A DNA stretch of 64,000 nucleotides, taken from assembly GCA_028023455.1 (NCBI GenBank), contig JAQFVV010012574.1, positions 2,318,959 to 2,382,958 on the forward strand, in the 5' to 3' direction. Source of the stretch: Epiperipatus broadwayi. Taxonomy: Eukaryota > Onychophora > Udeonychophora > Euonychophora > Peripatidae. The position numbers and the translations under genes were made by a program. The notes beneath the pieces were generated by a model. The model saw nothing but the letters and a program-made list of their open reading frames with translations. It searched no databases and was not told where the DNA came from. Below, one piece after another: positions 36,520-47,399 of the stretch. The first letter of the stretch is position 1, and each line of letters begins with the position of its first letter.

Positions 36520-36621
36520 AAGTCACCTGGATTTTGCACCATGATTTAGTTATTTTTGCAAATAATGCTTTAGAGCTTCAGGCAGTGTTGGAATAATTAT
36601 CAGATGAAAGTAAGAAAAGAT

Positions 36622-36725
36622 TTGTCAAGCGTTGATGGCCTTGTGGTTAGAATAGCTGCCTTCCAAGCAGCTGGCCCAGATTTGCTTCCCGGTCAACACT
36701 TTGACATATATATATATATAAAAAA
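36622..36725 (+). mobile_element. tRNA-derived SINE, copy 4, inserted in RTE copy C
   Basis: Plus-strand member of the SINE family: 'gttgatggccttgtggtta' as head, 'cagatttgcttcccgg' as B-box region, then 'caacactttgacat' and an (AT)n tail ending in A6. The flanks 'gaaagtaagaaaagat' (36606) and 'gaaagcaggattaaagat' (36726) are a diverged target duplication. The first matches the RTE sequence interrupted at this point. Confidence 0.85.
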
Positions 36726-37369
36726 GAAAGCAGGATTAAAGATAAATATTAGAAAGATTAAAGTAATGTTCAATGGATTTTCTCAAAAGAAAAAAAATAA
36801 AGATTGATACTGATGAGTTAGAAGTTAATAAATATCTTGGTCAGATTATTACTAAAGATGGAAACATAATAGATGAAATTAATCATAGAATTAAACTTGG
36901 TATACTTTTGTTAGAAATAATTTAATTTTAAAAGGAAATATACCTACGTGTTGGAAAAGGAAGGTTTTTAATAAATGTGTGTTACCAGTTCTTACTTATC
37001 GATTTGAGACTTGGACACTTAATGGAAGAACAGTGTAGAGACTTCAGAGCCCTCGATGAAGTATGGAGAGATATATGTTAGGAGAAACAAGAAGAGATTG
37101 TAAACAAAATACATGGCTGAGAAAGCAAACAGTTCTTATTGACATCATTGAAAGAATTAAGATACTGAAATGGAATTGAGTTGGGCATTGTTAGAACAGA
37201 TAATAATAGATGGTCAGCTAAAATCTTAAACTGAATTGCAAGAGATTGTAAAGGACCTAGAAAGAAATCACATGTGAGGTAGATAGATGGATGTAATAAG
37301 AGATGGGAGAAAATAGATTAAACTTCATGCAGAGGATTGATAATGGTTGAAAAATGATGATGACTTTAT

Positions 37370-40300
37370 GACTATTCATTTGCAATCAGTATTATTTACA
37401 CAAACTCCTAGTGCATAGCCATTGATTAGATTTGAACTTATTTGTGTGTGTATTTGTCTATACTAGTGGCATCATGAATCATTTAAAACTATTTCTTCAT
37501 TTTTCGAATGTATATATTCACATTGATATGCATTCATCTAGATTTGAGAATGTATATATAATGAAGACTCACTTTATTATATTACTATATTGTCTTTTTC
37601 ATAATTATATTTAATTTTTTGTGTTAAATTGTATCATAGGTATATGCAGTCATGTTATAAACATAAGTTTATTAGTTGTTTGGTATTATTCAGAGTTGCA
37701 AGCATCTTTGAGATTTGTAACTTAATGTCATGAATATGGAAGGACTGTTCTGATATTTTATTATTTATTAAAAACTATGTAATGGTTTGAAAATGGGAAG
37801 TTTTTTTATACTGATAATGTTTAGCATTCAGTTTTCTATTGAAGTAGACAATAATATTCATTTTAATAAATAAAACATTATTTGAATATAAATAATTATT
37901 TATGGAATTAAAAGTGATTTTTTTTTTTTACTATGGTTAAAATCTATAAGGATCTTTTTTAATATAAATGGCAGAATTTATTTTTGATGATGTTTTTTAT
38001 GTATAGAGCATAATAAAGTAAATATTATTTGTCTGGAAGATGGATTGACTTGTATTTGAAGCAATTATGGTTAATTTAGTTCATATACTTCATCGATAAT
38101 ATATTCTTTTGTGGCCTGTTGTTACATTACATGTAAAATTCAATATATGCAAAGCATTTTAAAGTATAAACTTTTGTAACTTAATAATTCATTGTAAATA
38201 TTATATTAGAAGAAAATATTGTTAACTTAATTAAGATATTTAAGATAATTATTCTCTTATTATGACTTATTATTTCTGTTACCCAAAATGTAAATTATGC
38301 AAGATATTTTTGAACATAACCCATTTGTAATTTAAGAATTCACTGTGTATATTATATTTCAAATATAATTTAAACATTTGTCAATTTTAATAATTTAAAA
38401 TATAATAAATACCATAACATGATTTGTACTTTGTATTTTTAAACATTTGTTTATTTATATTTAGGAACTTTATTTTAATACAGTCCTTATTTTTTAAATG
38501 TTTATAACAAGATATTTCTATGTATACATAAGCTAATAAACAGTTTTTGAATCAGAAAATTCAAATAATGTTTCATTAAAAGTTAAACTAATTTAGTCAT
38601 AGTTGGTAGATGGTGTTAAAGGACTCTACTAGTAATTATTCAGAGATTGGTTGAGCATAATTTTTCAAACGAAGTTTACTGCTCATATGTATATATTCAT
38701 TAAGGTTAATCTTCAATTTGACATCCATTAGCAAGTAACTTGCAATTAATCTGTACAATAGCGCCTTATAATAAAGGCGGAATTATCAAAACAATATCAT
38801 TATGAAATATTATCATTAAGTGATTTCCAGTACTTTCGTATTCCCAAATGCTTAAAATTATTATTATTAGATAGTAATATATAAACAGCAATTTGTTAAA
38901 CTTATTATATTTTTCTATTTGCATGCAATCACAAAGTATATTAAAAGACAAGCCAGTGAATTCTTTTTTTGCTAGATAAATTAATAAATAATTAATTCTG
39001 AGGGTGGATAGTGGTGTTTTTCCTAAGTGTTAATTGTTGTGAATGAATTTCTTCTTTCAAAGAAGTTAGGTTATTATATATTAATAGCGCAATATCACTA
39101 AAGCATATGAAGATAACATCATTACAGACTAATACAAATTTAAATATATAAACAAATTCAGAATTTAAGAAACTAGACAAAATTTACAAAATTAAAATTT
39201 CACAACCACTACCAAGGCAGACTTCTTAAATACAAAAGAACACAATATGAAATATATACTAAATTAATTAATTCTAATTCTCAATTATATTTTACTGCCT
39301 TTGAATTACTAAGAATTACAGGAAATTAGTATGTATTTGTGTTGTGTTTTCTGTGGCAACATTTGAGAATTCCAAGAATGGCAAAAAAAAAATCAATTGA
39401 GATACTTGATCAGATTAGATTTTACCAGAAGTCCAAATTATCAGCTAGAAATCATGAAATATTGTAACTCCTAAGAAAAATGTATAATGCTGAGAAATTT
39501 TAATGATTAAAAAATAACATTCCATTATTTATTACTTTAATAATATGTCTTTGAATAGCCTGAAAAACTAAGTCAATGATAAATCGTTGGGAAAAATGCT
39601 ATTTATATGATTTGTGTTAGTCTACATTGATTTGATGACTTTTAATAAATAATAATATTTTTTTTTGTTTTAAACTTCTCAGTATTTATACAAAATATGA
39701 GTTTAAAATATGTAAAAAAGATAAATCATGGCCTCTCGGATTATGGAGATGAAGTCTGCTTTTTAATATTTTATGGTCATTCCAGAATAACACAGCTCTT
39801 TTACTTTTTACCTAATACTCAAATTACCAGGCAATAACTGGATGGTCACTTATGTTTATTATACTAGTCATTAAAAAAATAATAAACCCAAGTTTAGTTA
39901 GAAAACTTCAACTATCCTCAAAAAATTTCTGTCACTCAGACTTAAGTCACATATTATGATAGATAATCTATCTTATGAATCTAAGTTTTTCTATTGTGAT
40001 CAACTTCTTTAAGCTCTGTTGGAGTTAATTAACTTTTACCTTAAGATGTGAGATTTATGTATGTAAATTTCAATTTTCTAAATAATGTTAAAATTGTTTA
40101 TTTTACATATGCTCATATATAATATTTAAATACAAATATAGTATATATACTTAAACTAGATGTAATTAAAGGGGATTTGAAGCCAGGCTTTCAAACTCCC
40201 TTCAGCTATCCATTCCATCTTATATAACTGATACACATAATCTCCAATAATTTTGTGCTGACCCAGCACTCATCATTTGATCCAGATTATCATCTCCCAC

Positions 40301-41880
40301 ATATATATATATATAATCGATCAGTGTATATTAAGATACAAATCTACAAACTTTAATGGACAGGTTCAATCCTCTCCACTTCAGCATCCATGTCATTGAA
40401 AATCTGATGATGGATTGCTCAAAGCCATTGTGACGCCAATGTTATTGTTATATCCATGTTGATCTTAAGTCATTCTGATATGTATGTGTATATGTTTATT
40501 GGATATACTTAAATATATATATATATTTTATATGTAGTTCAAAGTTATTCTATTAACTGTGTATTAATATTGTTCTGACTAGTTAGAACTTTGATAAGAC
40601 TACTTGCCAACTTTATTTTTAGTTAACATAAAGGAAATTAATGATATGCTGTAGGATTGGAATCTTGAATACAAGTTAACATTTTAAGATTTTATTTCTT
40701 TTATCAGTACAATGAATTATAGTAACTAAATTTATTTGCTTTATATATTATTAATTAATTTATTTTAATAGTCTTTGGAAGTGACACAAAGTAATTGGAA
40801 AATATATTTTTTATATCTAGCACATAAATGAAAATGTTTACCATGTTAACATTTTATATATATAGATGGGATTTTAAAGAGATGGTAAGGAGTAACTGGA
40901 TAGGGAATTGACATTACTTTCATAAGCTGTCAAAAAAATAACATACGGTTTAAAATCATTGGTGTCTGGTTATTATCAATGGCCAAAATTATTGAATTAT
41001 TTAAAATGTTCATAATATACTATCTAAGAATCTTTTAGCATCACCTGTGGTTGTAAATCAAATCTTTTTGAAAAGGAGTGACTGACATTGATGCCTGATC
41101 ACACCATTATGTACCAAAGCAATAGGATATGATTTTACTAAACAGAAAATTTATAGCTGAGAGACTATTTCAAACTCCTGATTTTTGATGGCAATACTAT
41201 TATGCTATTGTGACGATTTAAGAAGTGGACTGGCTGACAAGAAACGTGATATGATTCAAATATATTTGTTTTCTATCTACAAACTAATTGAATAACTAAC
41301 CAATAAAATATTATAATCAAGCAATAATGGTTAGTCAGCATTGCAGATAGTGTGCTATTATTTGCCATTTTCTTAATGCTGTGGAAATAAAGTATTAATA
41401 TTGAGGCAGCATGGTAATTGCCTAAAGAAGCATTTCTGCAAAACTTTTCCCCACCCATTAATTATATCACAATATATGTGAATGCATAACAGCTTTGAAC
41501 TATTTGAACATTTTCAAAGATGCAATTTATTTTATGATGCAAATCTCAAAAAATTGCAAAATTGTTTGGAAACCAATTTCTACAGTCCAAACAGTTAAAT
41601 GTTGGTTTGAGAAATATGATACATAAGTCATTCTTGAGCCAGTTAAAGATTGATTTTCTCTACCATGCATCTCTCAAGAAATATTTATTATTAGGTGACA
41701 CAGGTTATAAGCATTTTTTAATGCTAATAGTAGCCTAGTCAATATTAGTACCATCACTTATCTAAAATGTGTTATATGTTTTATGTAGCTATACATTTTA
41801 ATATAACTATTGTATATATATATGCTAAATTCTTAGTCACAGTACTGAATTTAGATTATCAACAGATGGATAGTAAAATA
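37370..41880. other. 4.5 kb without recognised genes
   Basis: AT-rich DNA. A slightly less AT-rich stretch at about 40175-40460 contains a short (AT)n run and is unique in the window; it could be an undetermined repeat. Frames of about 60 codons on either strand are of the size expected by chance. Confidence 0.45.
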
Positions 41881-41883
41881 ATC

Positions 41884-42085
41884 TAATGACTTTTATTATC
41901 ATTTACAATCATTATCAATCCACTGCAGGATGAAGATCTCTCCAAATTCAATTCATCTTTTTCATTGCCATGTGATTCGTAAGTTCAAGCACTAGAAGTG
42001 CCATACCTTGAATTGATCTGAGAACCCTGTCTCCAGTCTATGACGCTACCATTGCATTAAACCCACAAGGCAGATGAACACTGAA
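41884..42085 (-). mobile_element. Composite SINE with a tRNA-like head and RTE-derived tail
   Basis: On the minus strand this 200-bp unit starts with a tRNA-like phrase 'gcaatggtagcgtcatagac', recalling the A-box side of a tRNA. It has a unique body ('gcacttctagtgcttgaac') and ends in about 60 bp that match the RTE 3' terminus: 'gatcttcatcctgcagtgg' followed by 'attgataatgattg'. In RTE copy A the same stretch reads 'gatcttcatcctacagtgg' followed by 'attgataatggttgg' at about 13641-13675. Sharing a 3' end with a LINE is how many SINEs recruit LINE machinery. The B box is not convincing. Confidence 0.55.
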
Positions 42086-42367
42086 ATAAACTTAGGTTAT
42101 GAGTAAGTAGTACTTGACCAAAAGTATTATCTGTTGTAAGATAATATGTTGGCTCATGAAAGGCTAGACAATTTTTCAAATAAGAAATTCTTTTCTCTGA
42201 TCATTATGAGTTTATATTATTAATCATAATGGGTTTGTTTAATCATATTTTCAATATCTTTTTTTTATATTTTCAGTGTGACAATATAAGTCTGTAAGTA
42301 TGCAAAGTTATTAGCATTGAGAAAGTTCTGATGGTGAGAGATTTTATAGACTGAGTCTTTAGTTATG

Positions 42368-43057
42368 ATTTCACATGATGTAATTGTTTTTGCTAATAAT
42401 GCTTTAGATCTACAGGAAATATTGCAGTAGTTATCAGATGAAAGTAGGACTAAAGATAAATGTTAAAATGACTCAAGTAATGTTTAATGGATTTTCTCAA
42501 AATATGAAAATAAAGATTGTTTATGATGAGTTAGAAGAAGTTAACAGTTACAAACGCCTTGGTCAGATTATTAATACAGATGGAAACATAATGGATGAAA
42601 TTAATCATAGAATTAAACTTGGTTGGAGTGCTTTTAGTAGAAATAACTTGATACTAAAAGGAAATATGCCTATGTGTTTGTAAAGAGAGATTTTTAATAA
42701 ATGTGTTTTACCTGTTGTTACTTATGAATCTGAGACTTGGATACTTAATAGAAGAGCAATACAGACTTCAGACCATTCAAAGAAGTATGGAGAGATGTAT
42801 ATTGGGAGTAAAAGGAAGAGATCGAGAACCCAATATATTGGTAAGAGAACAATAAGTTGCAACTGATTTCATTGAAAAGATTAAAGTGGAGTTGGGCTGG
42901 ACATATTTTTAGAAGAGATGATAGTAGATGGACAATTTTAATCTTAAACTGGATTCTAAGAGATTGTAGAAGACCCAGGAAGAGACCACATGTGAGATGG
43001 ATAGATGAAATAAGAAAGTGTGCAGGGGTGATGTGGAGAAGAGAAGCTAAATATCTT
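42368..43057 (+). pseudogene. RTE-type LINE, fragment D
   Basis: An internal piece of the same RTE family, truncated on both sides. It starts inside the catalytic block (DVIVFANNALDLQ) and ends at the basic C-terminal region (KRPHVRWIDEIRKCAGVMWRREAK), before the tail. The frames 42438-42683 and 42857-43090 carry VGLKINVKMTQVMFN, YKRLGQIINTDGNIMDEI and LKWSWAGHIFRRDDSRW. Sequence similarity to copies A and B is high. The abrupt 3' break at about 43057 suggests a later deletion, since 3' truncation is not produced by the usual integration route. Confidence 0.8.
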
Positions 43058-43109
43058 ACTTTTCCATACTTATTAAACCTATTATTTTGAAATTTCCTTG
43101 TGAGTATAT

Positions 43110-43653
43110 GACATTTTTAGTTATTAAAATGATTTTAAAGTTGTAAAATACAAGTTGAATTAATATTTACGTCTTGAATATTTTTACTCGATTTTTACAT
43201 AGAATAAATCACCACACACTACAATCTGTTTGATGTTTTGGTAATATATTAATTTTAATAAATTTATTTTTGAACTGAATAGATCTTTTAATATATTTAA
43301 AGGATAATTTTATTTGTTTTGGCTCCAGTAATTTAAAAATATTTATTGTGTAAGGTGATCTTCGAATTATTATTTGCACGTAAACAAAACGCAAATTTAT
43401 CTTTTTAAAATAACACGTTATGACATTTTTAGTTATTAAAATGATTTTAAAGTTGTAAAATACAAGTTGAATTAATAATTACGTCTTGAATATTTTTACT
43501 CGATTTTTACATTCCGAATAAATCACCACACACTACAATCTGTTTGATGTTTTGGTAACATATTAATTTTAATAAATTTATTGTGTAAAGTGATCTTCGA
43601 ATTATTATTTGCACGTAAACAAAATGCAAATTTATCTTTTTAAAATAACACGT
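43110..43653. repeat. 312-bp tandem duplication with a deletion in the second unit
   Basis: Unit 1 (43110-43421) and unit 2 (43422-43653) start 'gacatttttagttattaaaa' and end 'aataacacgtt'. Unit 2 lacks about 80 bp. In unit 1 the missing segment is bounded by two 'atttatt' heptamers, one of which remains in unit 2. Outside the gap the units are nearly identical, so the duplication is recent. No frame is involved. Confidence 0.92.
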
Positions 43654-43659
43654 TTGCTA

Positions 43660-43975
43660 AATAAAAGATCTATAAACCGAAATGTATTTTGTATTACTTT
43701 AAAAATTGCTGCAAATATTATTTGAAAGTAAAAAAAAACCAATCACTTTTCAAAATAACGAAGGTCAGAATTGTTTTGAAAGATTGCAGTAAAACGGGAC
43801 TCGTAAAACTTACCTTAAAAAACATTTTTAGAGAAAAAAAAGACATCGATTTTTAAAAGAAAATAATTTAAAAATACATAGATTTATTCGAGAGTGAAAC
43901 TCAATGTAAGAATATTAAATTTTAAAGCAGATTTAAATAGTTATGGTTTTCTATATTATTCACACCTTCACATTA
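43660..43975. other. No gene seen
   Basis: AT-rich spacer between the duplication and the GC peak. Confidence 0.35.
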
Positions 43976-44080
43976 CATGCTATGTTTGTTTTAAGAACGT
44001 GGAGGCAAACCGAAACTAGCAAGTGAATATAAATATCGCTTCTAAACGGTGCCGTTTTTTCCGCGCATAGCGTGGAGAAA

Positions 44081-44096
44081 CAGCGCCACCTAGTGG
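44081..44096 (-). promoter_or_regulatory. CTCF-like motif 1
   Basis: The minus strand reads CCACTAGGTGGCGCTG, an essentially perfect match to the vertebrate core consensus CCASYAGRKGGCRSY. Confidence 0.5.
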
Positions 44097-44205
44097 GCTA
44101 GAATGCTGGGTAGTCGCTGTTTAGCAGACGATGTGAACTGGATCGGTAGCGGCAGTAGTGCTGGCTGCTACTTGACATAATGTTCCTGTGCGTATGCATG
44201 GTGAA

Positions 44206-44221
44206 CAGCGCCATCTAGCGG
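44206..44221 (-). promoter_or_regulatory. CTCF-like motif 2
   Basis: The minus strand reads CCGCTAGATGGCGCTG, containing the AGATGGCGC core typical of arthropod CTCF sites. Same orientation as motif 1. Confidence 0.5.
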
Positions 44222-44286
44222 GTGGAACTTTGCGTCATCTGCTTTTGGCCACATGGCATACTGTTGCTGTGCATACGCATGGTGAA

Positions 44287-44302
44287 CAGCGCCATCTAGC
44301 GG
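44287..44302 (-). promoter_or_regulatory. CTCF-like motif 3
   Basis: Identical to motif 2 and 81 bp from it, as part of the local tandem repeat. Confidence 0.5.
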
Positions 44303-44449
44303 CCAGAAGTTGTGTGATCTGCTTTTGGCCCCCTACTCTGAATATTTCTGCAATTTTTGCAGAAATGACGTCTCTAGCAGTGGCAGAACAGAAAATAAGA
44401 AACGACCTATTCGTTTTGGAATGGGGTTTGTAACATGCTTCAGTGAACA

Positions 44450-46120
44450 AATGATTATATGTTTGGACAATGATTTTTTTTAACCACTACCCATGTAGAA
44501 GGTTTTAAAAATGATGATTTGAAAATTTTCTGCTCACAAAATTTGTATAGATCACAATGATTGATGGATTGATTATTCAAATAGTAGAAGTAAATATAAT
44601 ATCAATAATGAATATGATGATAAATCAGGATCTAGTTGTAATAATAAAAGCAACTATTTCAATTTTTCCAATATTTTTGCAGGGAATGCAAAATTTTTAC
44701 CCGTTCTATTAAACTTTCTTCCATTAGAGGATGAATTTTTCCAAGAACATCTCTTTAATTTTAAAAGTTGACTGATTCTCATCTAAAGACTTGCTTGCAG
44801 ATCAATGGTTATAGTTATCAGCCATAATTGGAAAAAAGATTAACTGAATTGGTATTTTGCCAGGTCATCAATTGAAAGAGAAGTTCATGGTTTTGGATTT
44901 GTTGTGAGTTTAATTTATTAATATATGTTTTTGAAATTTTGAGATGTATCATAAGACCCCATATTTAATTTCAAATATGGCTGCTGAAATTCACTGACAG
45001 TAGCAAACATATGTAATTATATGTTTTAAATGTTTTATATCTATTATACCATTCACTTAAAAAAAATTATACTTAACAAAAAAGTAGATAGTATTGCAAG
45101 TGTGAAAAAGATTAGCGCAATAAATTGTGAGAAAGAGCATTGACATATGCATGTATCATATTCAAATATTGTGATGAAATGGAAAAGATATAATGTCTAC
45201 ATGTGTTAAATTTGTTGATTTCAGCTGTATTTATCTCGATAAATAGCAATCTTGTGATAGCAGTGGCAGTATTTGTACATTAATCAGAAAAATTTTATTT
45301 AAAATGATCTTGGAGTATAAAACAAATTGTGAAGAGCTTGTTTTTAAGTGTATAGTGATTTCTGAATCTACTCTATTACCCCTTGTTTGCAGCAAGTGTG
45401 AAAGCCTTTACAAGACTCATTACAGTCTATCAGAATTTTCTTTTTATCCACATTCCTGTACCATAAATTGTTTTTTCTGTTTCCACAAAATGCCCGAAGT
45501 CTGTGATTTGCTTCAGCATCACAATTTTAAATGGACAATTTGTTTTTATTGAATAACTGGTGAATTTGCTTATTTTTTTCACAACTAGTCAATTATTTTC
45601 ATTTTTCACATGAACTAAGTGCTTCATGTCTTCTCAAAGACTATTATGAGGACATTTTAAAATAAAATTTTGATTTTCAATGCTTTTGTGATTGTAACAT
45701 CGTCACTAGACAAGAAAATAGCTGTCACTATATAGATAAGAAATGTTCATATGAAATTTATGAAAATATTTGAAATTATAAATATTAAATTAAAAAACAT
45801 TTTTTTTCATATCATTGTTTAATTGAATCAATGAGTTTTATGAGAGTGGATATTATGGTTAAACTGTATCACTGAAATAACAGTGATATTAAAAGTTATT
45901 TTGTGCATGGTTAACCATGCTCTACATTGGTGCAATTTTATAAACATAAGAGAAAATTTTTATTCCTTATTGGATAGCATTATTAAGCTAAGAAAAGGCA
46001 ATTTACTTCTTGGATTTTTAAGCATATATTGATATAAGTAGTAACAAGTCCCAAAATATTGTCTATAATAATCTTGAATAGTTTGTTAGTTCTGAATTTT
46101 TCTAATTCTAACTATAATTT
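44450..46120. other. No supported gene
   Basis: AT-rich DNA. A plus-strand frame of 82 codons (45304-45552) is unusually Cys-rich, but the cysteines do not form a recognisable finger pattern, so I do not call a gene. Confidence 0.35.
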
Positions 46121-46139
46121 TTCTCTTTTCCTGAGCTTA

Positions 46140-46507
46140 AAACAGGCAAAGCTCACTATACGTATTGCCACACTGCAAGCTAGAGTAATCAATAGATGCC
46201 AGAAGACTTGTGCATAAAATCCTCATCTAGTGCCTGCTCATTCAATATCACCAGTCTAGTTTCTGGCTTGTGAGGAGCCTTGGATCTGAGAGCACTGCAC
46301 CTAGATCTTAGGATCTAATGCAACCCTCCAGCAGCCACCTTTTATCACCACTTAACTACAAAACTAGATGGGGATTTTATGCACAAGCCTTCTGGCATCC
46401 ATTGATTACTCTAGCTTGCAGTACGGCAGGCAATATATATAGTTTGCCTCTTTTAATGACAGTTATAAGCAAGCATAAGAAGTGGTAGTCATGTGATGTT
46501 TATTGGC
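46140..46507 (-). mobile_element. Family F foldback element, copy 1 (13-bp target duplication)
   Basis: A 368-bp insertion flanked by perfect 13-bp direct repeats 'tttcctgagctta' at 46127-46139 and 46508-46520. Inside, a left arm starting 'aggcaaagctcactata' at about 46144 and containing 'gagtaatcaatagatgcc' is repeated inverted near 46358-46455, with a ~120-bp loop holding 'tcttaggatctaatgcaac'. Outside the right arm lies a ~45-bp segment ('gtcatgtgatgtttattgg'), the complement of the unit's tail. Read on the minus strand the order is tail, head, body, inverted head. No coding frame is present. Confidence 0.85.
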
Positions 46508-46934
46508 TTTCCTGAGCTTATTATAATATCTATGTAAATGTTTCAAACATTTATTCAGAAAAGTTACTATAGTTTTAAAAATTATTTTATATGCTTAGTA
46601 TTGTTTCAACAATTTTTGTCATATTCATAGCACTTAGACTTCTCCAGTTAAATCAGTCTAATATTTAAATACATGTGCCTTATGCAATTTATTCATATAT
46701 TCCATTTTCTTGTTAGTGGTACACATGATTCTTTCTATTTAGCATATAAGGGTCTTTTGCAATGATACAGGCTTCATTAATCTTATGTTTTTTTATCTTC
46801 TCTTTCTGCAGAAACTATTTTATCAGTCATCAACTTAAACTTACATGGCCAGATTCAGATTCATGTTCCAAAAATATCAATCTATAGTCATCATTCTTTT
46901 TTTGCCCTGCTATATAAATAACTATGCAGATTGA

Positions 46935-47396
46935 CAATTGTAAAATAATCAGTAAAAAAAATGTGATCAACCATAGTCAAAATAATAACGTTTTTTAGAT
47001 TATGTAATTCTATAAATTAAAAGACTTGCAAACTGTAATATTTATGTTCAAAACATGAAACAAGAAAAGGTATATAATTGTATTAAATATATTATTCACT
47101 GAGTATGCTTTCAACTAATCCATCAGATTCCTAGTGCTCAACTATTCCACAGGTTGTAAAACTGGACTACTAGCTGAGTGCTATGAATCTGATGGATTAA
47201 TTGAAAGCATGCTCTGCAAATAATATATTTAATACGATTATACTTTTCTTGTTTCATGTTTATAATATGAACATAAATATTAGATTATGTTATTGATAGA
47301 TATCATCTATTATAAAATAATCCGTGAAAAAATGTGATCAACCATGATCAAAATGACATTTTTTTGGATTATGTTATTGATAGAGATCATCAGATA
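46935..47396. repeat. Broken 87-bp tandem repeat around a foldback insertion
   Basis: A unit containing 'atgtgatcaaccat' and 'gattatgttattgatag' occurs at about 46937-47015 and again at 47309-47396, with a partial unit at 47282-47308. The three pieces form an old short tandem array that a foldback element has split. Units differ by scattered substitutions and small indels. Confidence 0.7.
47038..47281. mobile_element. Foldback element (about 244 bp)
   Basis: Inverted arms of about 110 bp. The left arm starts 'taatatttatgttc' and passes through 'catgaaacaagaaaag', 'gtatgctttcaactaatcc' and 'atcagattc'. The right arm is its complement, ending 'gaacataaatatta'. The loop is about 40 bp ('ttccacaggttgtaaaactg'). 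The arms differ from each other and from family F, so this is a separate foldback family. It sits within the 87-bp tandem repeat. Confidence 0.8.
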
Positions 47397-47399
47397 GAG

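Larger units (their letters stand above)
34095..37360 (+). mobile_element. RTE-type LINE, copy C (full span, most decayed, with nested SINEs)
   Basis: Same element as copies A and B from the 5' leader ('ttattgcagctgttattac' near 34140) to the TGATGATGAC tail near 37360. Endonuclease remnants run about 34590-35230; the final triad reads N-D-H followed by a stop. The polymerase runs about 35770-37250. It carries a 46-bp tandem duplication at 35535-35626, a small 'attcctaatcttc' duplication near 35250, and two SINE insertions at 36419-36519 and 36622-36725. With the most stops and indels of the three long copies, it is probably the oldest. No open piece exceeds about 80 codons. Confidence 0.85.
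43985..44440. promoter_or_regulatory. Local GC peak with three CTCF-like motifs
   Basis: The most GC-rich stretch of the window. It contains three copies of an insulator-type motif in one orientation: 'cagcgccacctagtgg' at 44081-44096 and 'cagcgccatctagcgg' at 44206-44221 and 44287-44302. Their complements, CCACTAGGTGGCGCTG and CCGCTAGATGGCGCTG, fit the core CTCF consensus of animals. The last two lie in an 80-81 bp tandem repeat (about 44186-44330). A CRE-like TGACGTCT (44366-44373) and a perfect 8-bp-arm hairpin (44346-44364) follow. A frame of about 80 codons spans it but looks incidental. A boundary element or promoter is inferred; a repeat carrying the motifs is the alternative. Confidence 0.5.

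Noticed and set aside
44188-44450. Protein-coding frames on both strands in the GC peak
   Set aside because: They arise from the 80-bp tandem repeat in less AT-rich DNA. The repeated peptide has no domain and the region reads better as regulatory or repeat DNA.
45304-45552. Cys-rich zinc-finger gene
   Set aside because: The cysteines are not spaced as any finger I know, and no neighbouring exon or element supports it.
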